Below are positions 17,935-28,400 of a DNA stretch of 64,000 nt, piece by piece. The position numbers were made by a program, and so were the translations under genes. A model generated the notes under the pieces. That model saw nothing but the letters and a program-made list of their open reading frames with translations. It searched no databases and was not told the DNA's origin. The stretch spans positions 1-64,000 of the forward strand of contig CACWJQ010000003.1 of the NCBI GenBank assembly GCA_902761225.1, given 5' to 3'. This DNA is from an uncultured Lachnospiraceae bacterium. Lineage in GTDB: Bacteria > Bacillota > Clostridia > Lachnospirales > Lachnospiraceae. Within the stretch, counting starts at the first letter, position 1. Every line of letters begins with the position of its first letter.

Positions 17935-19866
17935 ATGAGTCTTGTTAAGACCAATGAGAATTGCATCGGCTGTAACAAATGTATAAAAGCCTGCAGCAGT
18001 ATGGGAGCCAATGTTGCCGCTGAAAAGGGTAGGGGTAATATCATTGATGTCGATCCCGATAAGTGTATAGCATGCGGTGCATGTCTCGATGTATGCGAGC
18101 ACGGTGCAAGGGAATATATAGATGATGTTGACAGATTCTTTGAAGACCTTAAAAGGGGAACAAGGATATCCGTTCTTATCGCTCCTGCATTTCTTGCCAA
18201 TTATCCAAATGAATATGAGAAATACTTAGGAATGCTCAAGAAGCTTGGTGTCAACAGATTTATCAGCGTATCCTTTGGAGCTGATATCACAACATGGGGT
18301 TATATCAAGTACATTACCGAGAGAAAATTCTATGGAGGTATATCCCAGCCCTGTCCTGCAGTTGTTGGATATATTGAACGTTACACTCCGGAGCTGATAC
18401 CGAAGCTCATGCCGGTTCAGTCACCTATGATGTGTGCGGCAATTTATCTCAATAAGTATATGAAGGTCAGTGATAAGCTGGCGTTCATAAGTCCATGCAT
18501 TGCCAAAAAGAATGAGATAGACGATCCCAACAACAAGGGATATATTTCCTACAACCTTACTTTCAAGCATCTGGTCAGGTATCTTAAGGACCATCCCGTA
18601 AGCGGAGCGGCTCCTTATAAGGATGAGATAGAATATGGACTCGGTTCCATTTATCCCATGCCCGGCGGACTTAAGGAGAATGTATACTGGCTCCTTGGAG
18701 AAGATGCGCTTGTAAGGCAGATGGAAGGTGAACATCATATGTATGAGTATCTGCAGCGCAATAAGGGGATCCTTTCCTGCGGAAAGGCGCCTTATCTGTT
18801 TGTTGATGCTCTCAACTGTACCAACGGCTGTCTCTATGGCCCGGGTACCGAGGTGCGTCATGACATGTCTGAAGATGTGTTCATGACTATCCAGAAGATC
18901 AAGATAAACAGCAAGAATGTCTCCAAAAAGTCGGCATGGGGCAGAAATCTGACTCCTGCCAAAAGACTTGATATGCTCAATAAGCAGTTTGCTTCCCTTG
19001 ATCTTAATGATTTTCTCAGAAGGTATACGGACAGGAGCGTTAAATGTTCCTATAAGATCCCTAATGCAAGTGAACTTGATAAGATATTCCTGAGTCTTAA
19101 GAAGGATACCGAAGAAAAGCGTAAGATTGATTGCGGATGCTGCGGATATAACTCCTGCCGTGAGATGGCGATCGCTATCTATAACGGATTCAACCATATA
19201 CACAACTGCGTCCACTTCATCAAGGACCGTGCATATGAGGAGAAGGATAAAGCAATCGCTCTTTCGGATGAAGTCACAAGAACTCAGAATGAAATGCGCG
19301 AAAAGAAGCTGTCCCTTGCAGATGAGATAGGGGTCAACTTCGGAACGCTTAAAGAGTCCATAAAGCAGATCGAGCAGGCAGGTGAAAATAATGTACAGCA
19401 GACATCGGGTATTTCCGGAGAGATGTCGGAAGCCGAAGAGTTTGCAACGGGATTAAAGACGGTTCTTGGTAATATCGAAGCTTATCTGAATAAGCTTGAA
19501 GAGAATAATGCAGCTGTCATAGCTATAGCAGCCCAGACGAATCTTCTTGCGCTTAATGCTTCGATAGAAGCTGCAAGAGCAGGAGAGGCCGGAAGAGGCT
19601 TTGCAGTGGTCGCAGAGGAGATCAAAAAGCTTGCAGAGGATTCAAGGACAGCTGCAGATGACAGTAATGCCAATAACAAGGATATCAGAGAGACCATAGA
19701 CCATCTTATCGAAGAGGCTGACAGACTTACCGAGATAGTAAACAGAGTAAACGGAAGATCCACCAACCTTGTTGAATCCTCGGAACAGACAGCAAAATCC
19801 ATCGGTCTTATGAGGGATGTTGCGGATAATGTGGAGATCTCACTGAAACAGATGCTGGCTGATTAA
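17935..19866 (+). CDS. Sensory [FeFe]-hydrogenase fused to a methyl-accepting chemotaxis signalling domain
   Basis: The 643-residue protein combines redox and signalling modules. Residues 1-60 hold two [4Fe-4S] ferredoxin motifs (CIGCNKC from 10, CIACGAC from 44). Residues about 75-325 are an [FeFe]-hydrogenase H-cluster domain with all four ligands: Cys140 (SQPCPA), Cys188 (SPCIAKK), Cys295 and Cys299 (NCTNGC). The proton-relay cysteine next to the first ligand is Pro139. Cys400, Cys403, Cys408 and Cys425 form a further Fe-S domain. Residues about 445-640 are a methyl-accepting signalling coiled coil with the hairpin tip around [18 protein letters not shown] (533-550). No transmembrane segment or PAS domain is visible. 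It fits group C (sensory) hydrogenases and probably reports H2 or redox state to CheA from the cytoplasm. Confidence 0.85.
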   Translation: MSLVKTNENCIGCNKCIKACSSMGANVAAEKGRGNIIDVDPDKCIACGACLDVCEHGAREYIDDVDRFFEDLKRGTRISVLIAPAFLANYPNEYEKYLGMLKKLGVNRFISVSFGADITTWGYIKYITERKFYGGISQPCPAVVGYIERYTPELIPKLMPVQSPMMCAAIYLNKYMKVSDKLAFISPCIAKKNEIDDPNNKGYISYNLTFKHLVRYLKDHPVSGAAPYKDEIEYGLGSIYPMPGGLKENVYWLLGEDALVRQMEGEHHMYEYLQRNKGILSCGKAPYLFVDALNCTNGCLYGPGTEVRHDMSEDVFMTIQKIKINSKNVSKKSAWGRNLTPAKRLDMLNKQFASLDLNDFLRRYTDRSVKCSYKIPNASELDKIFLSLKKDTEEKRKIDCGCCGYNSCREMAIAIYNGFNHIHNCVHFIKDRAYEEKDKAIALSDEVTRTQNEMREKKLSLADEIGVNFGTLKESIKQIEQAGENNVQQTSGISGEMSEAEEFATGLKTVLGNIEAYLNKLEENNAAVIAIAAQTNLLALNASIEAARAGEAGRGFAVVAEEIKKLAEDSRTAADDSNANNKDIRETIDHLIEEADRLTEIVNRVNGRSTNLVESSEQTAKSIGLMRDVADNVEISLKQMLAD

Positions 19867-19883
19867 TGATCTGACAAATTTCA

Positions 19884-19912
19884 TTGACACAGATACTTTA
19901 TTAGGTTAAAGT
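19884..19912 (+). promoter_or_regulatory. Promoter of the trp operon
   Basis: A consensus TTGACA (19884-19889) and TAAAGT (19907-19912) are separated by 17 bases. Transcription would start about 19919, just at the 5' end of the T-box leader. Confidence 0.75.
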
Positions 19913-20130
19913 GTAAAAAATGAATATGGAGCCGTTGAGACGGAAAGTAAGACTGGAAAAGAGCCTACAGAGAGACCGGATGCTGAGAAAGGTCGGAGAT
20001 CTGCCATTCAAATGGGACCGTTGAGGTGAAGTATCCGCAATGAGGGAACAGGAATGTTCCGAAGCAAGGTGGCACAGCGTATGATAACGCCCTTGTCTGA
20101 TATATGATCAGGCAGGGGCTTTTTATTTTG
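19913..20130 (+). promoter_or_regulatory. Tryptophan T-box leader riboswitch
   Basis: T-box RNAs bind a specific uncharged tRNA and then prevent termination. The T-box sequence AAGGTGGCACAGCG lies at 20066-20079. Its bulge TGGC can pair with GCCA, the 3' end expected for tRNA-Trp (discriminator G). A specifier TGG is available at 20013-20015 on the 3' side of stem I, and distal stem I features such as AGAGAGACCGG lie upstream. CGCCCTT (20088-20094) can pair either with the T-box as antiterminator or into the terminator. The terminator is GCCCTTGTCTGA (20089-20100) against TCAGGCAGGGGC, followed by TTTTTATTTT. The element explains the 323-base gap before trpC. Confidence 0.93.
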
Positions 20131-20189
20131 TATCCATGCCGCAGGCTTATATAAGGTATTACAGATTTTTATGAGATCAGGGGAATGAT

Positions 20190-20981
20190 ATGGGAGAAAG
20201 AACGATCTTAGACGAAATAGCGGATTTCACAAAAGGCAGGGTGGAGAAATATAAATCCGAAGTAAGTCTTCAGGATATAAAGGCAAGAGCCCGTTCTCTT
20301 GACCCGGATACAGGATTTATCTTTGAAAACGCTCTACGCCGGGATGGTATATCCTTTATATGCGAAGTAAAAAAGGCTTCTCCTTCAAAGGGCATAATAG
20401 CGGGTGATTTCCCTTATCTTAAGATAGCTCTCGATTACGAGGCTGCCGGTGCCGATGCCATATCGGTTCTTACGGAGCCCAACTGGTTCCTTGGCAGAGA
20501 TAAGTATCTTACCCAGATAAGATCCGCTGTTACCATACCTGTTCTCAGGAAGGATTTTACGGTTGATGAATATATGATCTACCAGGCCAGGGTAATGGGT
20601 GCGGATGCGATACTTCTTATCGTATCGCTTCTGTCTGACGACCAGCTCTGTGAATATCTGGATATAGCAGATGAACTCGGACTTTCGGCACTTACTGAGT
20701 GTCATGACGCAGATGAGATAGAAAAGGCCATAAGTCTCGGAGCCAGGATAATCGGAGTAAATAACAGAAATTTAAAAAATTTTTCCGTAAATCCCTTGAA
20801 TGCTCTTTCTCTGCGTGCTAAAGTACCGAGCGGTATACTTTTTGTATCCGAGAGCGGTATCTCAGAGAGAAGTCAGGTTGAAAGTCTTGAGAAAAGCAAA
20901 GTCAATGCGGTGCTTGTCGGTGAGACGCTCATGAAGAGTGAAGATAAAAAGAGTTGTTTGAGGTATTTACGAGGTTTTTAA
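20190..20981 (+). CDS. trpC: Indole-3-glycerol phosphate synthase
   Basis: TrpC closes the indole ring from carboxyphenylaminodeoxyribulose phosphate. The 263-residue single-function protein has the catalytic lysine and substrate loop in ICEVKKASPSKG. Further barrel motifs are VLRKDFTVDEYMI, ALTECHD and VNNRNLKNF, and FVSESGIS ends the phosphate site. It is the first gene after the T-box. trpE, trpG and trpD are not in this window, so the early pathway steps are encoded elsewhere. trpF starts 3 bases after its stop. Confidence 0.97.
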   Translation: MGERTILDEIADFTKGRVEKYKSEVSLQDIKARARSLDPDTGFIFENALRRDGISFICEVKKASPSKGIIAGDFPYLKIALDYEAAGADAISVLTEPNWFLGRDKYLTQIRSAVTIPVLRKDFTVDEYMIYQARVMGADAILLIVSLLSDDQLCEYLDIADELGLSALTECHDADEIEKAISLGARIIGVNNRNLKNFSVNPLNALSLRAKVPSGILFVSESGISERSQVESLEKSKVNAVLVGETLMKSEDKKSCLRYLRGF

Positions 20982-20984
20982 GGT

Positions 20985-21587
20985 ATGAAGATCAAGATCT
21001 GCGGGCTTAGGACTCCCGGTGATGCTAATGCAGTCAATGAGGCAATGCCCGATTACGTGGGTTTTATTCTTACAGAAGGGTACAAAAGGACTGTTTCGGA
21101 GGAAACAGCGAGACTTCTTTCCAAGTTTGTCGATCCGCAGATCCAGAGAGTCGGAGTATTTGTTAATGATGATATCTCAAGGATCAAGAGATTTCTCTAT
21201 AATGGCTTAATCGATATAGTGCAGCTTCACGGAGAGGAATCCGACGACTATATCAATGAACTCAGGAGCGAAGGCAGTGTGATCAAGGTGTTCAGGGTCG
21301 ATGATAACTTTGACCTCGCCAAGGCTGAGAACAGTCCTGCGGATATGATCATGTTCGATTCCGGTACGGGATCCGGTGAGACTTTTGACTGGTCCAGGAT
21401 AAAGGCTTGTAAGAGACCATTCATACTTGCCGGAGGAATAGGGCCCGGTAATATCATCCCTGCATGCGAAGCTTTAAAAGGCTCGGGTTTATATGCGGTT
21501 GATATGAGTTCATCCGTTGATAAAGGCGGACATAAAGATGAAGACCTTGTAATACAGGCAGTTAATGAAGCTCACAGTGTCAACTAG
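20985..21587 (+). CDS. trpF: Phosphoribosylanthranilate isomerase
   Basis: TrpF performs the Amadori rearrangement that supplies the substrate of TrpC. The 200-residue barrel begins MKIKICGLRTPGDANAV, where the cysteine of KICG is the conserved general base. The acid is the aspartate of MIMFDSG, followed by FILAGGIGPGN for phosphate binding. It is separate from TrpC rather than fused as in enteric bacteria. An AAGGT motif overlaps the trpC end, and trpB follows after 22 bases. Confidence 0.95.
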   Translation: MKIKICGLRTPGDANAVNEAMPDYVGFILTEGYKRTVSEETARLLSKFVDPQIQRVGVFVNDDISRIKRFLYNGLIDIVQLHGEESDDYINELRSEGSVIKVFRVDDNFDLAKAENSPADMIMFDSGTGSGETFDWSRIKACKRPFILAGGIGPGNIIPACEALKGSGLYAVDMSSSVDKGGHKDEDLVIQAVNEAHSVN

Positions 21588-21609
21588 AACATAACTGAAA
21601 GGTTTATCT

Positions 21610-22797
21610 ATGAAGAGTAAGGGAAGATTCGGCGAGTTCGGAGGACAGTATATATCCGAAACTCTGATGAACGAACTGGACAGACTTGAAAAGGCATACA
21701 ACGAAGCTAAGAACGATCCTTCATTTGTCGATGAAGTTAATACGCTCCTGAATGAATATGCGGGACGCCCTTCAAGGCTTTATTATGCTGAGAAGATGAC
21801 TAAGGATCTCGGAGGAGCCAGGATATATCTCAAGAGGGAAGACCTTAATCATACCGGTTCACACAAGATCAATAACTGCATAGGTCAGGCTGTTCTTGCA
21901 AAAAGAATGGGCAAGACCAGACTTATTGCAGAGACCGGTGCAGGTCAGCACGGAGTTGCCACCGCAACAGTCGCTGCGCTTCTTGGCATGGAATGCGAGA
22001 TCTTCATGGGGAAGGAAGACACCATACGTCAGGCCCTCAACGTTTACCGTATGGAGCTGCTCGGTGCCAAGGTCAATGCCGTAACAACGGGTACCATGAC
22101 ACTTAAGGATGCAGTAAACGATGCCATGAAGGAATGGAGTTCCAGAGTAGATGATACCCATTATCTGCTTGGATCCGTCATGGGACCTCATCCTTTTCCC
22201 ACAATTGTACGTGATTTCCAGTCCGTGATCTCAGCAGAAGCAAGAAAGCAGATCCTTGAGAAGGAAGGAAAGCTTCCGGCAGCCGTTATCGCCTGCGTGG
22301 GAGGCGGTTCCAATGCAATAGGTGCATTCTATAACTTTATAAATGATAAGGATGTACAGCTTATCGGATGCGAGGCTGCAGGAAAGGGTGTTGATACCTA
22401 TGAGACTGCAGCAACCATCGCTACCGGTACAGTCGGTATATTCCACGGTATGAAGTCCCTTTTCTGTCAGAATGAATACGGCCAGATAGCACCTGTTTAT
22501 TCCATTTCAGCAGGTCTTGATTATCCGGGCATTGGCCCTGAGCACGCATATCTGCATTCCATCGGAAGAGCTCAGTATGTTCCGGTTACAGATGATGAAG
22601 CGGTTGAGGCATTTGAATATCTGTCCAGGACAGAAGGTATTATCCCTGCGATTGAGAGTGCCCATGCAGTGGCACATGCTCTTAAGATCGTTAAGAACTT
22701 CTCTAAGGATCAGAGCATCATCATCAATATCTCCGGAAGAGGAGACAAGGACGTTGCAGCCATTGCAAGATACAGGGGGGTAGATCTCCATGACTGA
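21610..22797 (+). CDS. trpB: Tryptophan synthase beta chain
   Basis: TrpB condenses indole with serine on PLP to give tryptophan. The 395-residue protein is the standard TrpB1 type. The PLP lysine is Lys86 in HTGSHKINN, the catalytic Glu is in AETGAGQHG, and the phosphate loop is [10 protein letters not shown]. It begins [15 protein letters not shown], as usual. Its last 8 bases overlap trpA, consistent with equal synthesis of the two chains of the alpha2beta2 complex. Confidence 0.98.
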   Translation: MKSKGRFGEFGGQYISETLMNELDRLEKAYNEAKNDPSFVDEVNTLLNEYAGRPSRLYYAEKMTKDLGGARIYLKREDLNHTGSHKINNCIGQAVLAKRMGKTRLIAETGAGQHGVATATVAALLGMECEIFMGKEDTIRQALNVYRMELLGAKVNAVTTGTMTLKDAVNDAMKEWSSRVDDTHYLLGSVMGPHPFPTIVRDFQSVISAEARKQILEKEGKLPAAVIACVGGGSNAIGAFYNFINDKDVQLIGCEAAGKGVDTYETAATIATGTVGIFHGMKSLFCQNEYGQIAPVYSISAGLDYPGIGPEHAYLHSIGRAQYVPVTDDEAVEAFEYLSRTEGIIPAIESAHAVAHALKIVKNFSKDQSIIINISGRGDKDVAAIARYRGVDLHD

Positions 22798-23578
22798 TAA
22801 GATAAGAAATTCCTTTGAAAAAAATCCCAATAAGAAAGCTTTTATCCCTTTCATTACTGCAGGTGACCCAGATATCGACTCGACTTATGATTTTATCCTT
22901 AAGATGGCCGATGCCGGTGCAGACATAATCGAAGTTGGTATCCCCTTTTCAGATCCGGTTGCCGAAGGCCCTGTTATCCAGAATGCCAACGTCAGGGCTC
23001 TTAAAGCAGGCATAACAACAGATAAGGTTTTCGATATGATCGAGGCGGTCAGGGAAAAGAGTGATGTAACACTCTGCTTCATGACATATGCAAATCTTAT
23101 TTTCCATTACGGATATGACAAGTTCTTCGCTAAATGTAAAGAGCTTGATATAAGCGGAGTTATTGTTCCCGATATGCCTTACGAAGAAAAAGAGGAGATG
23201 GAATCAGTATCTCTCAAGTACGATGTGAACTTTATCTCAATGGTAGCTCCCACATCCGAGGACAGGGTTAGGATGATTGCTGCTGAGGCTAAGGGCTTCA
23301 TTTATGTTGTAAGCTCCATGGGCGTTACCGGTGTAAGAAGCGATATCTCAACCGATCTAAAGCCCATCATTGCCCACATCAGAGAAGTCACCGATACTCC
23401 CTGTGCAATCGGCTTTGGTATATCCAATCCCGACCAGGCTCAGGCAATGGCTTCTGTTTCAGACGGTGCAATAGTCGGATCTGCAATAGTCAGGATGGTA
23501 GAAAAGTATGGCAGAGATGCAGGCCCTTACATCTATGACTTTGTTAAGTCCATGAAGGAAGGCGTACTCAAAGCTTAA
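22790..23578 (+). CDS. trpA: Tryptophan synthase alpha chain
   Basis: TrpA cleaves indole-3-glycerol phosphate to indole and glyceraldehyde 3-phosphate and channels indole to TrpB. The 262-residue barrel has the catalytic Glu48 ([11 protein letters not shown]). The second catalytic residue, normally the Asp of LADGP, is here Glu59 (VAEGP). This is a conservative change that may slow or tune the reaction. The phosphate loop [11 protein letters not shown] and the C-terminal GFGISNP are intact. The gene overlaps trpB by 8 bases, and a strong terminator follows. Confidence 0.96.
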   Translation: MTDKIRNSFEKNPNKKAFIPFITAGDPDIDSTYDFILKMADAGADIIEVGIPFSDPVAEGPVIQNANVRALKAGITTDKVFDMIEAVREKSDVTLCFMTYANLIFHYGYDKFFAKCKELDISGVIVPDMPYEEKEEMESVSLKYDVNFISMVAPTSEDRVRMIAAEAKGFIYVVSSMGVTGVRSDISTDLKPIIAHIREVTDTPCAIGFGISNPDQAQAMASVSDGAIVGSAIVRMVEKYGRDAGPYIYDFVKSMKEGVLKA

Positions 23579-23605
23579 ACATCAAAAGACAGGAAATTTT
23601 TTAAG

Positions 23606-23639
23606 GCAAACGTGGTGAATAAAACGTTTGCTTTTTTTT
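23606..23639 (+). terminator. Intrinsic terminator of the trp operon
   Basis: GCAAACGT (23606-23613) pairs with ACGTTTGC (23624-23631), followed by eight T residues. Confidence 0.88.
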
Positions 23640-23663
23640 GTTATGATCGGCTGATATTTAACC

Positions 23664-23692
23664 TTGCATTTTAACTGTTAATGTTGTATACA
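23664..23692 (+). promoter_or_regulatory. Promoter for citrate synthase
   Basis: TTGCAT (23664-23669) and TATACA (23687-23692) are 17 bases apart. The start point would be near 23699, about 100 bases before the ATG. Confidence 0.5.
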
Positions 23693-23797
23693 TAAATACA
23701 TGGGTACATTTAGGGCACTGTTAAAGGTTTTTCTCCTGTTTTGTCAGACGTAAGCCATAGCAGGCTCTTTGTTTTATACTTATTTTCGGAGGGTGCT

Positions 23798-25189
23798 ATG
23801 TTCGAAGAGAAAGATAAAATTGAAATGCCGGATCTTCTGGAGATGGATGAGATCAAGCCTGATGTTGACATGCTTATCTCTGAACTTCATCATGTCCCGA
23901 AGATTGATAACAATCTTTATGTTGAATATGATGTAAAGCGCGGTCTTCGTGATTCCAACGGTAAAGGTGTCCTTACGGGTCTTACCGAGGTTTCCGATGT
24001 CGTTGCTTTTGATATTATTGACGGTGACAAGGTTCCCTGCGACGGAAGACTCTATTATCAAGGTATCAATGTCATGGATATCGTAGGCAACCTCGGTGAC
24101 AGGATCCACGGCTTTGAGGAAGTATCATTCCTTCTTCTGTTCGGACATCTTCCCAACAGGAAAGAGCTGGAAGCCTATCTTCATGTATCCAGTTCTCTCC
24201 AGGAGCTTGGTGCCAGATTTGTCCGTGACGTTGTCATGAAGGCATCTAACGGTAATATCATGAATGCTCTCCAAAGGTGTGTGCTAACACTTTATACCTA
24301 TGATCCAAGGCCGGATGATATCTCTTCGGAGAACGTCCTCAGACAGAGCCTTGAGCTTATCAATAAGCTTCCCCTGATCGCTGTATATTCATATCATTCG
24401 TATATGCACTTCAGGAAGGATGAAGCTCTTATCATCAGAAATCCCAAGAAGAACCTTTCACTTTCCGAGAATATCCTTCAGATGCTCAGACCGGATGGAC
24501 ATTACACAGAACTTGAAGCCAAGGTTCTTGATATAGCACTTATCGTTCACGCAGATCACGGCGGCGGTAACAACTCAACCTTTACAACACATGTTGTTAC
24601 GTCATCGGGAACCGACACATATTCTTCAACAGCGGCTTCCATAGGATCCCTTAAGGGACCCAAGCACGGCGGCGCCAACCTTAAGGTTCAGGAGATGTTC
24701 AGGAATCTCAAGGAGAACATAGTAAACCTTGAGGATGAAAAAGAGATTGAAGTTTATCTCAAGAAGATCCTCGATAAGCAGGCATTCGATAAGGCCGGAC
24801 TTATCTATGGTATCGGTCATGCAGTATATACACTTTCCGATCCCAGAGAGGTTCTTCTTAAGGAGTATGCAAGAACACTTGCTGTTGAGAAGGGGCTCGT
24901 AAGAGAGTTTGAATTCTATGACAGGGTAGAGCGTATTGCCAAGAAGCTCATAACCGAGAACAAGGGAATCCTTAAGCCTGTATGTGCTAACGTTGACTTC
25001 TACAGCGGACTTGTCTACAGCATGCTTGGAATCCCCGAGGAACTCTTCACACCGCTCTTTGCGATTGCAAGAATGTCCGGATGGAGTGCACACCGTCTTG
25101 AGGAGATAGTGAACGGCGGCAAGATCGTACGTCCTGCGTTTAAGTATGTTGGAGAGCATACAGCATACAAGCCCATCGAGGAACGTTGA
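23798..25189 (+). CDS. gltA: Citrate synthase (type I/II fold)
   Basis: The enzyme condenses acetyl-CoA with oxaloacetate to citrate. In a fermenter this normally feeds 2-oxoglutarate and glutamate synthesis rather than a full cycle. I start at the ATG at 23798, which follows GGAGGG by 5 bases. The upstream 19 codons have no ribosome binding site. The 463-residue protein has the catalytic triad His290 (GPKHGGAN), His341 (GIGHAVYTLSDPR) and Asp400 (ANVDFYSG). It is monocistronic between two terminators. A 2-methylcitrate synthase activity cannot be excluded from sequence alone. Confidence 0.92.
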   Translation: MFEEKDKIEMPDLLEMDEIKPDVDMLISELHHVPKIDNNLYVEYDVKRGLRDSNGKGVLTGLTEVSDVVAFDIIDGDKVPCDGRLYYQGINVMDIVGNLGDRIHGFEEVSFLLLFGHLPNRKELEAYLHVSSSLQELGARFVRDVVMKASNGNIMNALQRCVLTLYTYDPRPDDISSENVLRQSLELINKLPLIAVYSYHSYMHFRKDEALIIRNPKKNLSLSENILQMLRPDGHYTELEAKVLDIALIVHADHGGGNNSTFTTHVVTSSGTDTYSSTAASIGSLKGPKHGGANLKVQEMFRNLKENIVNLEDEKEIEVYLKKILDKQAFDKAGLIYGIGHAVYTLSDPREVLLKEYARTLAVEKGLVREFEFYDRVERIAKKLITENKGILKPVCANVDFYSGLVYSMLGIPEELFTPLFAIARMSGWSAHRLEEIVNGGKIVRPAFKYVGEHTAYKPIEER

Positions 25190-25218
25190 AACTTTTTGTA
25201 ATTTTTTAAAAGTAATTT

Positions 25219-25245
25219 GCGGCAGTCTTTACGACTGCCGCTTTT
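25219..25245 (+). terminator. Intrinsic terminator after citrate synthase
   Basis: GCGGCAGTC and GACTGCCGC form a perfect 9-bp hairpin with loop TTTAC, followed by TTTTCTT. Confidence 0.88.
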
Positions 25246-25337
25246 CTTAATTGATTTAGCAGGTCAATATGTTTATTGATGTTTATTAATTTTCATCGGA
25301 TTTAGATATTGCATTCAACGTTACAATCAAATCAGTT

Positions 25338-25346
25338 TGCTATAAT
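25338..25346 (+). promoter_or_regulatory. Extended -10 promoter for the secreted multidomain protein
   Basis: TGC-TATAAT (25338-25346) is a consensus extended -10 element. No good -35 lies 17 bases upstream. It is 70 bases before the start codon. Confidence 0.45.
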
Positions 25347-25415
25347 CTTGTGAAAGGAATACATGAATGTTAATATAAATAAGCATTTTTCCATCAAAAC
25401 GAGAGGGGATTCTTT

Positions 25416-28400
25416 ATGAAAACTTGGAAATTTAACAGATTATTAACATCTGCTCTTATGTCTGCGATTCTGTTTGCAGGTTCATTTTCTATTCCTGTAA
25501 ATGCAGCTGAATTATCATCTTCCGAATTCGAGAATGAGAATGGTGTTGAGGATGAATTTTTTAATGAATCAACAGATTCTTCAGAAACTATTATTAATCA
25601 ATTTGTAGATACGGAAAAGATATATGAGGGTGATGGATACAGCATTATCTTTTCACTTGTTGCTTCCTGGGAAGGGGGATACAATCTTGTTGTTTCTATC
25701 ACAAATACCGGCGATACTCCTATAGAAAACTGGTTCCTTTCATTTGATTATGCTACTGATATAACAAATATCTGGAATGCCGAAGTGTTCAGCAGGACTG
25801 ATAATGATTATGTAGTGAAGAACGTCATATGGAACAGCGATATACTTTCTGGCGATACCGTCAGTTTTGGCCTTGCAGAAGCAGGCTCTTTTCCGGGATT
25901 CCCCGAAAATGCATTAATTCTGAATCCGGGCACCTCTCAGGCGCATGATAATCATTCCATTACCTTCAATTATGATAATGAGTGGGTAGAAGGCTTTGTT
26001 GCAGGTATTACCATATCTAATGATTCCGCTGATAATATAGAAGATTGGATGCTTGAGTTTGATTTTGACAGAGAGATAACTTCAGTCTGGAATGCATCGC
26101 TTGTATCACATGAAGATAACCATTATGTGATAAAGCGTGCCCGGGAAACATTCTGTATTGCTTCTGGTCAGGCGGTGACCTTCGGGTTTATCGGAGAAGG
26201 AGGAGAAACCGGCATGTCTCCCGAGAATTTTATCCTTTCCGAAGCTGAATTCTACGGTTCGAATCATACAGACCAGAATCCTGATGATGATAATCCTGCA
26301 ACCTATGATGATGCAGATGACGACGGGGATGGGCTCACTAACGGATTTGAAGTCATGATCGGAACTAATCCTAATCTCGAGGATACGGACGGAGACCTTC
26401 TTTCAGACTATCAGGAGGTTTATCTTACATGGACAGACCCAACTTTATATGACACAGATGGAAACGGTGTAAGCGATGCTGATGAAGACCTTGACGGAGA
26501 CGGTCTCGGAAATCTTGAAGAGTTTGCACTTGGCACCGATACCGGACATCCCGATTCTGACAGGGATGACCTGAATGACTATGATGAAGTATATGTTTAT
26601 AATACCGATCCGTTAAATCCTGATACGGATGGCGATACACTTTGTGATGGAGATGATGTCGTTCTTGGATTCAGCCCACTGCTTCCTGATACAGATCTTA
26701 ATGGTATCAGTGATGCAGATGAAAAAGTATTCCAGACAACATCTAATGATTTTCCTCTCGGAGATGGAAGAGGGATAATCAGTGTCAGTGTGTCAATGAG
26801 CGTCAGCGGAAACATAGACAAGGAAGTCGAGATAATTAATACCTATGATTTTGATGTCAGATCCAGAGAGGTTGTGGGGCTGATTGGTGTCCCCATGGAG
26901 ATAAAGTCGGATGTTGAGTTTGATTCAGCTGTCATCACCTTTACATATGACGAATCAATGCTTGGAGATACGCCGGAAGAGAATCTGGCTCTGATGTGGT
27001 ATGACGAAGAGAATGACTGGTATCAGATTCTGGACCGTGAAAGCGTTGTGGATGCAGTAAACAATACTGTATCTTATACAACAACGCATTTTTCTAAATA
27101 TCATCTTGAAGATATAGAACAATGGTGTCACGCTTGGAACACAGTTCCTGATTATCCAAGCCTTCTACCTTCACCGTTAGCAGATTTACTGCGTCCTACG
27201 GATTATTTTCTCTTCAAGAATGTCTCATCTTATACATTATCTGTATCGGATTCTACTCCCAGTCGTATTGTTGAAGCTCTTAATGACTATGTGGCATCAA
27301 ATGACGGTGTTATTGAATGTGATATTCAATATAAAAACGGTAACGGTGGATTGTTTTCGGGATCATATGAATATATGACTTCGTCCCGAGAATATTTTTA
27401 TTCTCTCGGATATACTTTTGAACCGGGAGAAGGCATTGATCATATGCTTCATCCTTACATGACACCAAGTACTGATGAGATTGTTGAGAGTATAGTTTAC
27501 ACTGTGAATAATTATTCAGATAGTTATGAAGGCAAAAACAAAGCAATAATATGGATAGTCGATAGCTATGTAAATATTAGCGAACTCACAATGCAAAAAT
27601 GCGGGGACGCTGGAATCAGGATATATATTATAGACACGTCAAATCATCTTCTTTACGAGTCGATTGTAAATTATCAATCCATGCCGGATATTAGGTATTA
27701 TAATGGGGCTATTCTAAGTGATCCTACAACTCTTATAAATCTGATTAATCGCGACATCAATACGATTACAGACACTACAGATAATGATCTGGATGGTCTT
27801 CCGGATGTATACGAAACAATAGGAATGCAGTGCTCTAACGGCAGACGTTTATATTCAGATCCTAACAAAGAGGATACGGACGGGGATACTCTGCTGGATG
27901 GAGTTGAAATTAGTGCGGTTTTTAAGGAGAATCTATACATTGGCAATGACACATATAGAACCATTTATCTGTTTACAGAACATAGTGATCCGTCTAAAGA
28001 GGATACAGATGAGGATGGCTTGAATGACAATGTTGATACAGACCCGTTATTCTGTTTAACAAAGACTGTTAGAATTCATAACTCGTTATCAGGTGCTGAT
28101 TACTTGAGCATAGATTCTTTTGATGGAGGCGATCAGAATTGGTGGTTGAACAGAGATGATTTTTCAAACTATGTAGATGATTTACAGCATTTTGTTATGA
28201 ATGAAGATTACAGAATGGCAATGCATGGTTGCGGGATTATCGCAATGAGTGATTTGGAAATATTTTTAGCACAATCATATGGTTTTCAGCCAATGATGGG
28301 GAATCGTTTTCCCCATTATAGTACAGATGGACGTATTTCTCTAAATGATTATATGACGTATGCTGACTATAACAGAGATAATATTTATTGTATATCTACA

